Assembly: GCF_024171725.1 (NCBI RefSeq)
Contig: NZ_JAMTCG010000001.1
Coordinates: forward strand, 62,001-126,000
Reading direction: 5' to 3'
DNA: 64,000 nt
Source of the DNA: Williamsia serinedens
GTDB lineage: Bacteria; Actinomycetota; Actinomycetes; Mycobacteriales; Mycobacteriaceae
The notes beneath the pieces were generated by a model. The model did no database searches, was not told where the DNA came from, and worked only from the letters and a program-made list of their open reading frames with translations. A program made the translations under genes and the position numbers. Positions 26,708-34,757 of this stretch are shown piece after piece; position 1 is the first letter of the stretch; the number at the start of each line of letters is the position of its first letter.

Positions 26708-28141
26708 GTGGACCACTACGACCTCCTCGTCATCGGCTCGGGGCCGGCGGGCCAGAAGGCCGCCATCGCGGCGGCGAAGCTGGGCAAGCGCGCAGCGGTC
26801 GTGGAACGCCGGGACATGGTCGGCGGAGTCTGCATCAACACGGGCACGGTGCCGTCGAAGACGATGCGCGAGGCGGTCATGTACCTGACCGGTCTGAACC
26901 AGCGCGAGCTCTACGGTCAGTCCTACCGCCTGAAGTCCGACATCACCGTCGCCGACCTCTCTGCCCGGACACATCACGTGATCGGCAAGGAGATCGACGT
27001 CATCCAGAACCAGTTGGCGCGCAACCGGGTCGCGCTGCTGATCGGCAGTGCGACGTTCGTCGACGACCACCAGATCGCCGTCCACGGACCCGACGGGGAC
27101 CACACGACCGTCAAGGCCGACCACGTCGTCATCGCGGTCGGCACGCGCCCCGCCCGCCCGTCCACCGTCGACTTCGACGGCGCGACGATCGTCGACTCCG
27201 ACCAGATCCTCGGCATGGACCATGTGCCGCAGTCGATGGTGGTCGTGGGCGCCGGTGTCATCGGCATCGAGTACGCGTCGATGTTCGCGGCGCTGGGCAC
27301 CAAGGTGACCGTCGTCGAACGACGACACACCATGCTCGACTTCTGCGACCGCGAGATCATCGAGGCGCTGCAGTACCAGTTGCGCGAGCGCGGTGTCACC
27401 TTCCGGTTCTCCGAGTCGGTGAAGACCGTCGAGAAGCACGCCGGTGGGACGCTGACGATTCTCGAGTCGGGCAAGAAGATCCCGGCCGACACGGTTCTCT
27501 ACTCCGCCGGTCGGCAGGGCGTGACCGACGAGTTGAACGCCGCCGCAGCGGGTCTCGAGGCCGACGACCGCGGTCGGCTGGCGGTCGACGAACACTTCCG
27601 GACCTCGGTCGAGCACATCTACGCGGTCGGTGACGTGATCGGGTTCCCCGCGTTGGCGGCGACGTCGATGGAGCAGGGGAGGCGCGCCGCCTACCACGCG
27701 TTCGGTGAGCCGGTCGGCAACGGCGAGGGCATCCAGCCGATCGGGATCTACTCCATCCCCGAGGTGTCCTACGTCGGTCGCACCGAGGAGGAACTCACCG
27801 CGGACGGCGTGCCCTTCGAGGTGGGGGTGGCCCGGTACCGCGAGCTCGCCCGCGGGGCGATCATGGGGGACTCGTACGGCATGTTGAAGCTGCTCGTCCA
27901 CGCGACCGACCGGACCCTGCTGGGCGTGCACGTCTTCGGCAGCAACGCGGCCGAACTCGTCCACATCGGACAGACGGTGATGGGGTGCGGGGGAACCGTC
28001 GACTACCTCGTCGACGCCGTCTTCAACTACCCGACCCTCGCGGAGGGGTACAAGGTGGCCGCACTCGACGCGGTGAACAAGATGCGCGCGATCAGCCGGG
28101 TGACCGGCTCGGGTGCCGCGCACGAACTGGGCACCCAATGA
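26708..28141 (+). CDS. sthA: Soluble pyridine nucleotide transhydrogenase
   Basis: FAD-dependent cytosolic enzyme of 477 residues that transfers hydride between NADPH and NAD, balancing the two pools. FAD-binding [10 protein letters not shown] is at the N-terminus. The motif [13 protein letters not shown] carries only one of the two redox cysteines (Thr replaces the second), which distinguishes SthA from disulfide reductases. NAD(P)-binding [13 protein letters not shown] lies near 175. The FAD-contact [16 protein letters not shown] and the dimerisation domain follow. The GTG at 26708 has GGAG 7 nt upstream; a GTG at 26660 overlapping the previous stop is an alternative. It ends at a shared hairpin with the convergent transpeptidase gene. 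Confidence 0.92.
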   Translation: MDHYDLLVIGSGPAGQKAAIAAAKLGKRAAVVERRDMVGGVCINTGTVPSKTMREAVMYLTGLNQRELYGQSYRLKSDITVADLSARTHHVIGKEIDVIQNQLARNRVALLIGSATFVDDHQIAVHGPDGDHTTVKADHVVIAVGTRPARPSTVDFDGATIVDSDQILGMDHVPQSMVVVGAGVIGIEYASMFAALGTKVTVVERRHTMLDFCDREIIEALQYQLRERGVTFRFSESVKTVEKHAGGTLTILESGKKIPADTVLYSAGRQGVTDELNAAAAGLEADDRGRLAVDEHFRTSVEHIYAVGDVIGFPALAATSMEQGRRAAYHAFGEPVGNGEGIQPIGIYSIPEVSYVGRTEEELTADGVPFEVGVARYRELARGAIMGDSYGMLKLLVHATDRTLLGVHVFGSNAAELVHIGQTVMGCGGTVDYLVDAVFNYPTLAEGYKVAALDAVNKMRAISRVTGSGAAHELGTQ

Positions 28142-28143
28142 CA

Positions 28144-28176
28144 CATCCCCCGCCGGCCGGTGGCCGACGGGGGATG
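28144..28176. terminator. Bidirectional terminator between sthA and the transpeptidase gene
   Basis: 15-bp arms (CATCCCCCGCCGGCC and complement with one mismatch) around a GGT loop, starting 3 nt after the sthA stop and ending 25 nt before the stop of the convergent gene. Confidence 0.75.
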
Positions 28177-28201
28177 CGGGAGTGGTCGAACGTGGTGCGG
28201 G

Positions 28202-28906
28202 TCAGCTGCCCTGCACGTACTGACCGCCGACGGTGCCGCGGACCACGATCGGAGTCCCCTCGGGGAAGTTCTCGAAGGCCCACTTGGCGTTCTCGGTGCT
28301 GACGTTGATGCAGCCGTGGCTGACGTTGGTCTTGCCCTGCTGGGCGACCGACCACGGGGCGGCGTGCAGGAAGATGCCGTCCCAGCTCATGCGGATCGCG
28401 TACTCGACGTAGGTGCGGTAGCCACCGGGGGAGTCGACCGGGACGCCGTACGTGGACGAGTCCATGTACATGTCGCGGTACTTCTCCTTGGTGAAGTACG
28501 TGCCGTTCGGGGTCGGGTGCGCGTTCGACCCCATCGAGATCGGGATGTCCTTGCGCGCGATCTTGCCGTCGTGCCACACGGTCATCGTGTGGGTGGCGTC
28601 GTCGGCGAGGGCCACCCAGCCGGTCTTCGTCGGCACCGGGGGAGCCGGGTCGGCCGGGGCCGGCGCGGGCTCGGTGCTCGGCGGCGCCGCGGGAGCCGGG
28701 GCCGGAGCCGTCGACGACGGCGGCAGGAACGGCTTCAGGAAGTCGGGCGCGGGGACGCCGGGCAGACCGGGGATGGTCGGCGGCGGCGACGCGGGAACTG
28801 CCCCGGCGGTCGCGGGGATCGCGAACAGCGCGATGGCTGCACCGGCGACGACCGTGACGAGACGGGTGCGGGTGGCACCCCGGCGGGAGTTCGAGGGAGT
28901 CGGCAC
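28202..28906 (-). CDS. L,D-transpeptidase, YkuD family
   Basis: Exported peptidoglycan cross-linking enzyme of 234 residues forming 3-3 links between stem peptides. A basic N-terminus and hydrophobic stretch (LVTVVAGAAIALFAIPATAGA) form a signal peptide to about residue 36. A Pro/Ala-rich wall-spanning linker covers about 37-93. The YkuD domain (about 95-230) contains the catalytic SHGCINVS with its Cys, preceded by FLHAAPW. The GTG start has a weak ribosome site. Two GTCACA repeats of the kind recognised by MtrA lie 165 bp upstream. It resembles the short mycobacterial Ldt proteins without an Ig-like domain; which paralogue is not determinable here. Confidence 0.9.
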   Translation of the reverse strand: MPTPSNSRRGATRTRLVTVVAGAAIALFAIPATAGAVPASPPPTIPGLPGVPAPDFLKPFLPPSSTAPAPAPAAPPSTEPAPAPADPAPPVPTKTGWVALADDATHTMTVWHDGKIARKDIPISMGSNAHPTPNGTYFTKEKYRDMYMDSSTYGVPVDSPGGYRTYVEYAIRMSWDGIFLHAAPWSVAQQGKTNVSHGCINVSTENAKWAFENFPEGTPIVVRGTVGGQYVQGS

Positions 28907-29051
28907 GAGTTCGGACCTGACCTTCGGTGTCGGTGCCCTGTGGGCATGAACGGTGGCGGTGAGGAGACGGCGATTTCTGCGCGAGACCCCCGCCGCGCGT
29001 CGTCATCGTCGCATGAGCGGACCGTCTGTCCAACACGGACACCCGCGACGT

Positions 29052-29087
29052 TGTGACCTGTGCCAACGCGTGTGACTGGTGTGACTG
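29052..29087 (-). promoter_or_regulatory. Candidate MtrA-type direct-repeat site
   Basis: On the minus strand GTCACA-CCA-GTCACA is followed after 13 nt by a third GTCACA. The first two are a perfect 9-bp tandem duplication (29070-29087). The mycobacterial response regulator MtrA is described as binding pairs of GTCACA-like repeats about 9 bp apart and controls cell-wall genes, which fits the transpeptidase gene downstream. Binding is inferred. Confidence 0.45.
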
Positions 29088-29165
29088 CTGGGACGTCGGA
29101 TCGCGGGTGGCCGCGCGGGACCGGCGGCGGGAGACGGCAGATTCGGCCCGCCGACGCGCGCACGG

Positions 29166-29171
29166 TAGAGT
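29166..29171 (+). promoter_or_regulatory. Candidate -10 for tRNA-Gly/tRNA-Pro
   Basis: TAGAGT ends 49 nt before the tRNA-Gly 5' end; consistent with a short precursor leader. No convincing -35. Confidence 0.35.
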
Positions 29172-29220
29172 CGCCGCTGCACGCGACGCCGGGGGCGATC
29201 CCGCCCGACGTGGTGTGCGC

Positions 29221-29294
29221 GCGGGTGTAGCTCAATGGTAGAGCCCCAGTCTTCCAAACTGGCTACGCGGGTTCGATTCCCGTCACCCGCTCCA
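29221..29294 (+). tRNA. tRNA-Gly (anticodon TCC)
   Basis: Cloverleaf with acceptor arms GCGGGTG/CACCCGC, D arm GCTC...GAGC, anticodon loop CTTCCAA giving TCC, T arm GCGGG TTCGATT CCCGT. The CCA end is encoded (29292-29294). Confidence 0.96.
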
Positions 29295-29335
29295 CCGCTC
29301 CCGTCGCGGAGTGGCGGTGGCGTCGTCACCGAGAC

Positions 29336-29409
29336 CGGGATGTGGCGCAGCTTGGTAGCGCATCCGCTTTGGGAGCGGAGGGTCGCAGGTTCAAATCCTG
29401 TCATCCCGA
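29336..29409 (+). tRNA. tRNA-Pro (anticodon TGG)
   Basis: Cloverleaf with acceptor arms CGGGATG/CATCCCG, anticodon stem TCCGC/GCGGA with loop TTTGGGA giving TGG, and T arm GCAGG TTCAAAT CCTGT. CCA is not encoded. It follows tRNA-Gly by 41 nt. Confidence 0.95.
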
Positions 29410-29430
29410 CCGCAGAACGGTGGCCGACCG

Positions 29431-29450
29431 GCCGCCGCGATCGCGGCGGC
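29431..29450 (+). terminator. Palindromic hairpin after tRNA-Pro
   Basis: GCCGCCGCGA directly followed by its complement, a perfect 20-bp palindrome (8-bp stem with GATC loop), 21 nt after tRNA-Pro and 56 nt before tig. Confidence 0.5.
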
Positions 29451-29506
29451 GCGCGACAACCGCGTCACCCACACCGACCCGGTCCACAGCAAGGAGTCAC
29501 ACAGTC

Positions 29507-30868
29507 GTGAAGAGCACCGTCGAGCAGCTGAGCCCGACGCGGGTGAAACTCAACGTCGAGGTCCCGTTCGAGGAACTCGAGGGTGACTTCGCCCGCGCCT
29601 ACAAGTCGCTCGCGCAGCAGATCCGCATCCCCGGCTTCCGCCCGGGCAAGGCCCCGGCCAAGCTCATCGAGGCCCGCGTCGGTCGCGACTCGGTGCTCGC
29701 GCAGGTCGTCAACGACGCCCTGCCCGGCAAGTACTCGCAGGCGATCGCCGAGACCGAGACCAACCCGATCGGGCAGCCCGAGATCGATCTCGCCGAACTC
29801 GAGTACGGCAAGTCGATCACCTTCACCGCCGAGGTCGACGTCCGTCCGGAGATCACCCTGCCCGAGTACTCGACGATCACCGTCGAGGTCGAGCCGGTCG
29901 ATGTCGACGACGCCGCCGTCGACGAGCAGTTCGAGGCGTTGCGTGCGCGGTTCGGCACCCTCACCGGTGTCGAGCGGGCCGCAAAGGACGGCGACTTCGT
30001 CTCCATCGACCTGTCGGCCACCGTGAACGGCGAGCCCGTCGAGGAGGCCTCCACCACGGGCCTGTCGCACGAGGTCGGCTCCGGTCAGCTCATCGACGGA
30101 CTCGACGAGGCGCTCGTCGGCATGTCCGCCGGTGAGGACAAGACCTTCACCACCACGCTCGTCGCCGGTGAGCACAACGGCGAGGAGGCGGAGGTCACCG
30201 TCACCCTCAACTCGGTGAAGGAGCGCGAGCTCCCCGAGGCCGACGACGAGTTCGCCCAGATGGCCAGCGAGTTCGACACCGTCGACGAGCTGCGCGCCGA
30301 CCTGCGCGAGCGCGTCGGCCGGTCGAAGCGCGCGGAGCAGGCGACCACCGTCCGCGACAAGGTGCTCGAGAAGCTGCTCGAGTCCGTCGAGATCCCGGTG
30401 CCGGAGAAGGTCGTCGAGGCCGAGGCCGACGGTCAGATGCACCAGGTGATCCACGCCTTCGACCACGACGACGCCAAGGTCGACGAGTTCCTCACCGCGC
30501 AGGGCACCACCCGCGAGGAGTGGGAGTCCGAGGCCCGCTCGGCCGCGGAGACGTCGGTGAAGACCCAGCTCCTGCTCGACGCGATCGCCGAGCAGCAGGA
30601 GACGACCGTCGGCCAGGACGAGCTGACCCAGCAGATCATCTTCCAGGCGCAGCGGTACGGCATGCAGCCGCAGGAGTTCATCCAGCAGCTGCAGCAGGCC
30701 GACCAGCTCGGCGCGATCTACGCCGACATCCGTCGCAGCAAGGCCCTCGCCGGCATCGTCGGGCTGGTCACCGTCACCGACACCACCGGTGCGACCGTCG
30801 ACACCTCGGAGTTCTTCGGCACCGGTGAGTCCGACGGGGACGCGTCGACCACGGGTGACGACGACTGA
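29507..30868 (+). CDS. tig: Trigger factor
   Basis: Ribosome-bound chaperone and peptidyl-prolyl isomerase of 453 residues. The N-terminal domain carries the ribosome-docking signature within [10 protein letters not shown] (about residues 41-50). The FKBP-type domain spans about 155-245 ([32 protein letters not shown]). The C-terminal helical arms follow, ending in an acidic Asp/Gly tail. The GTG start is preceded by AAGGAG 10 nt upstream. A strong hairpin follows, then clpP1-clpP2, the same order as Rv2462c-Rv2460c. This places nascent-chain folding next to Clp proteolysis. Confidence 0.97.
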   Translation: MKSTVEQLSPTRVKLNVEVPFEELEGDFARAYKSLAQQIRIPGFRPGKAPAKLIEARVGRDSVLAQVVNDALPGKYSQAIAETETNPIGQPEIDLAELEYGKSITFTAEVDVRPEITLPEYSTITVEVEPVDVDDAAVDEQFEALRARFGTLTGVERAAKDGDFVSIDLSATVNGEPVEEASTTGLSHEVGSGQLIDGLDEALVGMSAGEDKTFTTTLVAGEHNGEEAEVTVTLNSVKERELPEADDEFAQMASEFDTVDELRADLRERVGRSKRAEQATTVRDKVLEKLLESVEIPVPEKVVEAEADGQMHQVIHAFDHDDAKVDEFLTAQGTTREEWESEARSAAETSVKTQLLLDAIAEQQETTVGQDELTQQIIFQAQRYGMQPQEFIQQLQQADQLGAIYADIRRSKALAGIVGLVTVTDTTGATVDTSEFFGTGESDGDASTTGDDD

Positions 30869-30902
30869 CACGACTCCACGGCGGACATCGCTCCGCTGTC
30901 AG

Positions 30903-30944
30903 CGAATGCGGGTGGCACCGGGGACCGGTGGCCACCCGCATTCG
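30903..30944 (+). terminator. Terminator after tig
   Basis: Outer arms CGAATGCGGGTGGC and its exact complement (14 bp) enclose ACCGG-GGA-CCGGT, with a single bulged G; about 19 bp of stem in total. No U-tract, as is common in high-GC actinobacteria. Confidence 0.75.
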
Positions 30945-30969
30945 TTAGTGTCGGTGGAGCACCCGAGCA

Positions 30970-30992
30970 GCGGACCCGCCTTTCGGGTCCGC
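30970..30992 (+). promoter_or_regulatory. 5'-leader hairpin of clpP1
   Basis: Perfect 9-bp arms GCGGACCCG/CGGGTCCGC around CCTTT, ending 27 nt before the clpP1 start and just upstream of GGAGAAAGTAGGAAGC. It could be an mRNA-stabilising leader or a second terminator stage after tig. Confidence 0.5.
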
Positions 30993-31019
30993 GCACAAGT
31001 CCCGGAGAAAGTAGGAAGC

Positions 31020-31631
31020 GTGACCGACCCGAAGAACCTCCTGACCGCGACGGGTTCGCCGATCACCGCGAGCTCGGGCGTGGCAGGCCTGAACCTCAGC
31101 GACTCGGTCTTCGAGCGCCTGCTGCGCGAGCGGATCATCTTCCTCGGCACCCAGGTCGACGACGACATCGCGAACCGCCTCTGCGCGCAGATCCTCCTGC
31201 TCTCGGCGGAGGACAGCACCAAGGACATCAACCTCTACATCAACTCGCCGGGCGGCTCGGTGACCGCCGGCATGGCCATCTTCGACACCATGCAGCTGGC
31301 CCAGTGCGACGTCGCGACCTACGCGATGGGCATGGCCGCGTCGATGGGGCAGTTCCTGCTCGCCGCCGGTGCCAAGGGCAAGCGCCACGCGCTGCCGCAC
31401 GCGCGGATCATGATGCACCAGCCGTCGGCCGGCATCGGTGGCACCGCCGCCGACATCGCCATCCAGGCGGAGCAGTTCGCGCTGACGAAGAAGGAGATGA
31501 ACCGGCTCAACGCCGAGTTCACCGGGCAGCCGCTGGAGAAGATCGAGGCCGACGCCGACCGCGACAAGTGGTTCACCGCGGAGGCGGCCAAGGAATACGG
31601 GTTCGTCGACCACGTCATCACGCGTCCCTGA
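31020..31631 (+). CDS. clpP1: ATP-dependent Clp protease subunit ClpP1
   Basis: Serine peptidase subunit of 203 residues forming one heptameric ring of the mixed ClpP1P2 barrel. The catalytic triad is visible as Ser108 in AMGMAASMG, His133 in RIMMHQPS and Asp182 in DADRDKW. The N-terminal 20 residues are a propeptide-like region. The GTG start follows GGAGAAAGTAGGAAGC. clpP2 lies 74 nt downstream in the same direction. The pair matches Rv2461c-Rv2460c; in mycobacteria both are essential and co-transcribed. The substrates are delivered by ClpX (encoded downstream) or ClpC. Confidence 0.96.
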   Translation: MTDPKNLLTATGSPITASSGVAGLNLSDSVFERLLRERIIFLGTQVDDDIANRLCAQILLLSAEDSTKDINLYINSPGGSVTAGMAIFDTMQLAQCDVATYAMGMAASMGQFLLAAGAKGKRHALPHARIMMHQPSAGIGGTAADIAIQAEQFALTKKEMNRLNAEFTGQPLEKIEADADRDKWFTAEAAKEYGFVDHVITRP

Positions 31632-31705
31632 CGCGTCCCGCAGTCCACCGCCCCCTGCCCGCGGCCTCCCGCGCCGCAACCCATCGCTTCGGAGAGAGAG
31701 AACCC

Positions 31706-32377
31706 GTGACCATGTTCGGTTCGTCCAGCCAGACCCCGTCGGGTCTCGCGCCCGCGGGCGCGCAGAGCCGGTACATCCTGCCCTCGTTCATCGAGCACAC
31801 GCCCAACGGCATGCGGGAGTACAACCCCTACGCCAAGCTGTTCGAGGAGCGCATCGTCTTCCTCGGGACGCCGATCGACGAGACCGTCGCGAACGACATC
31901 ATGGCGCAGCTGCTGGTCCTGGAGTCCCAGGATCCCGACCGCGACATCATCATGTACGTCAACTCGCCCGGCGGCAGCGTCCCGGCGATGCTCGCGATCT
32001 ACGACACCATGCAGTACGTCCACTGCGACATCGCGACCGTCTGCCTCGGTGAGGCCGCGTCCGCGGCGGCGATCCTGCTGGCCGGCGGGACGCCGGGCAA
32101 GCGCGCCGCGCTGCCCAACGCCACCGTGCTGATCCACCAGCCGCGCACCGGTGGCGCCTACCAGGGTCAGGTCTCCGACCTCGAGATCCAGGCCGCCGAG
32201 ATCGAGCGCATCCGCCGCCGCCTCGACGACATCCTGGGCTCGCACACCGGGCAGGACGCCGACAAGATCCGTCGGGACACCGACCGCGACAACATCCTCA
32301 CCGCGGCCCAGGCCAAGGAGTACGGGATCATCGACGAGGTGTTCGAGTACCGCAAGAAGTCGGCTCGCGCGAGCTGA
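31706..32377 (+). CDS. clpP2: ATP-dependent Clp protease subunit ClpP2
   Basis: Second peptidase ring of the ClpP1P2 complex; 223 residues. The catalytic Ser lies in LGEAASAAA, His in VLIHQPR and Asp in DTDRDN. ARYILP-type N-terminus (SRYILPSFIEH) and the C-terminal VFEYRKKS are characteristic of actinobacterial ClpP2, the ring that docks ClpX. GGAGAGAGAG precedes both a GTG (31706, chosen) and an ATG two codons later, so the exact start is open. It is co-transcribed with clpP1 and ends at a hairpin 11 nt after the stop. Confidence 0.96.
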   Translation: MTMFGSSSQTPSGLAPAGAQSRYILPSFIEHTPNGMREYNPYAKLFEERIVFLGTPIDETVANDIMAQLLVLESQDPDRDIIMYVNSPGGSVPAMLAIYDTMQYVHCDIATVCLGEAASAAAILLAGGTPGKRAALPNATVLIHQPRTGGAYQGQVSDLEIQAAEIERIRRRLDDILGSHTGQDADKIRRDTDRDNILTAAQAKEYGIIDEVFEYRKKSARAS

Positions 32378-32387
32378 TCGGCGACGA

Positions 32388-32418
32388 CACGCCCGGGCGC
32401 ACGGATGCGCCGGGCGTG
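32388..32418 (+). terminator. Terminator after clpP2
   Basis: CACGCCCGGGCGC pairs with GCGCCGGGCGTG (12 bp with one bulged G) around ACGGAT. The rest of the gap to clpX (32419-32663) shows a GATACT -10-like hexamer at 32591-32596 and nothing else firm. Confidence 0.65.
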
Positions 32419-32663
32419 CTCGCGCAGGGGCGATCCTGTACGTCCGGGCCGCGGGCCCGAACACACAGGTCGTGACACCACTCCCGGCCACATCGGCGAC
32501 GTCGTCGTCACCGGGACGGGGCGTACGGACACGGCGCCCCGACATGGTGGTTATCGGTCGAAGTTCGGACCACCCGCGGGTACGGTCGGGGATACTGACC
32601 ACCGGGTCGGTCCGCCCGTCGTGAGCACTCGCGACGGTGCACGAGGAAGAGGTACAGCACACG

Positions 32664-33944
32664 ATGGCGCGAATCGGTGACGGCGGCGACCTGCTGAAGT
32701 GCTCGTTCTGCGGGAAGAGTCAGAAGCAGGTCAAGAAGCTCATCGCGGGCCCCGGCGTGTACATCTGCGACGAGTGCATCGACCTCTGCAACGAGATCAT
32801 CGAGGAGGAACTCGCCGAGTCGAGCGAGGTCAAGCTCGACGAGCTCCCCAAGCCCTCGGAGATCCGGGACTTCCTCGAGAACTACGTCATCGGGCAGGAC
32901 ACGGCGAAGCGCACCCTCGCGGTCGCGGTCTACAACCACTACAAGCGGATCCAGGCGGGCGACCGCAAGGACGTCCGCGGTGGCGAGGCCGTCGAGCTCG
33001 CGAAGTCGAACATCCTCATGCTCGGCCCGACCGGCTGCGGCAAGACCTACCTCGCGCAGACCCTGGCCAAGATGCTCAACGTCCCGTTCGCCATCGCCGA
33101 CGCGACCGCGCTCACCGAGGCAGGCTATGTCGGTGAGGACGTCGAGAACATCCTCCTCAAGCTCATCCAGGCCGCCGACTACGACGTGAAGCGCGCCGAG
33201 ACCGGCATCATCTACATCGACGAGGTCGACAAGATCGCCCGCAAGAGCGAGAACCCGTCGATCACCCGCGACGTCAGCGGCGAGGGCGTGCAACAGGCAC
33301 TGCTGAAGATCCTCGAGGGCACGCAGGCGTCGGTCCCGCCGCAGGGCGGCCGCAAGCACCCGCATCAGGAGTTCATCCAGATCGACACGACCAACGTGTT
33401 GTTCATCGTCGCGGGCGCGTTCGCCGGGCTGGAGAAGATCGTCTCCGATCGGATCGGCAAGCGCGGCATCGGATTCGGCACCGAGGTCGCGAAGAAGAAC
33501 GACGACGAGATGACCGACGCGTTCGCCGAGGTCATGCCCGAAGACCTGATCAAGTTCGGGCTCATCCCCGAGTTCATCGGCCGTCTGCCGGTCGTCGCGT
33601 CGGTGACCAACCTCGACAAGGAGTCGTTGGTCTCCATCCTCTCGACCCCGAAGAACGCGCTGGTCAAGCAGTACGTGCGTCTGTTCGAGATGGACGGCGT
33701 CGAGCTGGAGTTCAGCACCGACGCGCTCGAGGCGGTCGCCGACCAGGCCATCCACCGCGGGACCGGCGCCCGCGGGCTGCGCGCCATCATGGAGGAGGTC
33801 CTCCTCCCGGTCATGTACGACATCCCCAGCCGTGACGACGTCGCCAAGGTGGTCGTCACCGGGGAGACCGTGCGCGACAACGTCCTGCCGACGATCGTCC
33901 CGCGTAAGCCGCGCCGCGACGAGCGTCGCGACAAGACCGCCTGA
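32664..33944 (+). CDS. clpX: Clp protease ATPase subunit ClpX
   Basis: AAA+ unfoldase of 426 residues, equal to mycobacterial ClpX. The N-terminal zinc-binding domain has C13, C16, C35 and C38. Walker A is GPTGCGKT at 121-128 and Walker B is IIYIDEVDK. The pore-type GYVGED and sensor-2 GTGARGLR are present. It recognises tagged or degron-bearing proteins and feeds them to ClpP1P2. The ATG at 32664 is used because the zinc domain starts directly after it and GAGGAAGAGG lies upstream; nine extra in-frame codons upstream are not conserved. It runs tail-to-tail with fdhD, the stops being 3 nt apart. Confidence 0.97.
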   Translation: MARIGDGGDLLKCSFCGKSQKQVKKLIAGPGVYICDECIDLCNEIIEEELAESSEVKLDELPKPSEIRDFLENYVIGQDTAKRTLAVAVYNHYKRIQAGDRKDVRGGEAVELAKSNILMLGPTGCGKTYLAQTLAKMLNVPFAIADATALTEAGYVGEDVENILLKLIQAADYDVKRAETGIIYIDEVDKIARKSENPSITRDVSGEGVQQALLKILEGTQASVPPQGGRKHPHQEFIQIDTTNVLFIVAGAFAGLEKIVSDRIGKRGIGFGTEVAKKNDDEMTDAFAEVMPEDLIKFGLIPEFIGRLPVVASVTNLDKESLVSILSTPKNALVKQYVRLFEMDGVELEFSTDALEAVADQAIHRGTGARGLRAIMEEVLLPVMYDIPSRDDVAKVVVTGETVRDNVLPTIVPRKPRRDERRDKTA

Positions 33945-33947
33945 GGC

Positions 33948-34757
33948 TCAGACCACCCGGTCCCCGCCGGCGTAGACGTTCATGGATTCGCCGCGCAGGA
34001 ACCCGACCACGGTCATGCCCAGTTCCTGGCCGAGGGACACCGCGAGCGACGACGGCGCGGACACCGCGGCGATGATCGGGACGCCGGCCATCCCCGCCTT
34101 CTGCACCAGCTCGAACGACACCCGGCTCGACACCATCAGCACGGTGTCGCGCAGGGGCAGCAGGTTCTCGCGGACCGCCCACCCGATCACCTTGTCGACG
34201 GCGTTGTGGCGGCCGACGTCCTCCCGCGCGACGAGCAGCGTCCCGTCGGTGCGGAAGAGCGCCGCGCCGTGGATCCCGCCGGTCGTCGCGAAGGTCGCCT
34301 GCGCGGCCCGGAGTGCGTCCGGCAGCGCGGCCAGCACATCGATCCCGACGCGACACCCGTCGGCGGTCAGGTCCCAGGGGATCGTCGTGCGGATCCGATC
34401 GATCTCACTGGTCCCGCACACGCCGCACGCCGAGGTTGTCGCGAAGGACCTCGGCGTCACCTCGCGCGGCGGCACCGTCGCGACGTCGAGCACGTTGTAG
34501 GTGTTGCGCCCCTGCTCGTCGACGCCGTCGCAGTACCGGACCGACGAGATCTCGTCGGGGCCGGTGATGATTCCCTCCGCCAACAGGAACCCGTGGACCA
34601 GGTCGACGTCGGACCCGGGCGTGCGCATCGTGACGGTCAGCGGTGTCCCGCCGACCCGCATCTCCAACGGCTCCTCGACGGCGAGGGTGTCGGCGCGCGT
34701 CGACTCGCCCGTCGGACGGATCCGGCGGACGCGTGCTCGGGTGGTGACGCGTCCCAT
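33948..34757 (-). CDS. fdhD: Formate dehydrogenase accessory sulfurtransferase FdhD
   Basis: Transfers sulfur from a cysteine desulfurase to the molybdenum cofactor of FdhF-type enzymes; 269 residues. The sulfur-carrying motif is ACGVCG near residue 108. Conserved surroundings include NVYAGG at the C-terminus and FATTGGIHGAA. The ATG overlaps the fdhF stop by one base (TGATG), so FdhD is translated immediately after its client. The pair corresponds to Rv2900c-Rv2899c. Together with divergent mobA it forms a small molybdo-enzyme cluster between clpX and valS. Confidence 0.93.
   Translation of the reverse strand: MGRVTTRARVRRIRPTGESTRADTLAVEEPLEMRVGGTPLTVTMRTPGSDVDLVHGFLLAEGIITGPDEISSVRYCDGVDEQGRNTYNVLDVATVPPREVTPRSFATTSACGVCGTSEIDRIRTTIPWDLTADGCRVGIDVLAALPDALRAAQATFATTGGIHGAALFRTDGTLLVAREDVGRHNAVDKVIGWAVRENLLPLRDTVLMVSSRVSFELVQKAGMAGVPIIAAVSAPSSLAVSLGQELGMTVVGFLRGESMNVYAGGDRVV

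Larger units (their letters stand above)
28907..29220. other. Gene-free 314-bp upstream region
   Basis: Lies between the leftward transpeptidase gene and tRNA-Gly. It holds the direct-repeat site at 29052-29087 and a TAGAGT -10 at 29166-29171 for the tRNAs. No ORF with coding-like third positions and no further hairpin were seen. Confidence 0.6.

Noticed and set aside
32558-32571. SOS-box-like TCGAAGTTCGGA before clpX
   Set aside because: Spacing does not fit the mycobacterial LexA box TCGAAC-N4-GTTCGA and clpX is not a known SOS gene.
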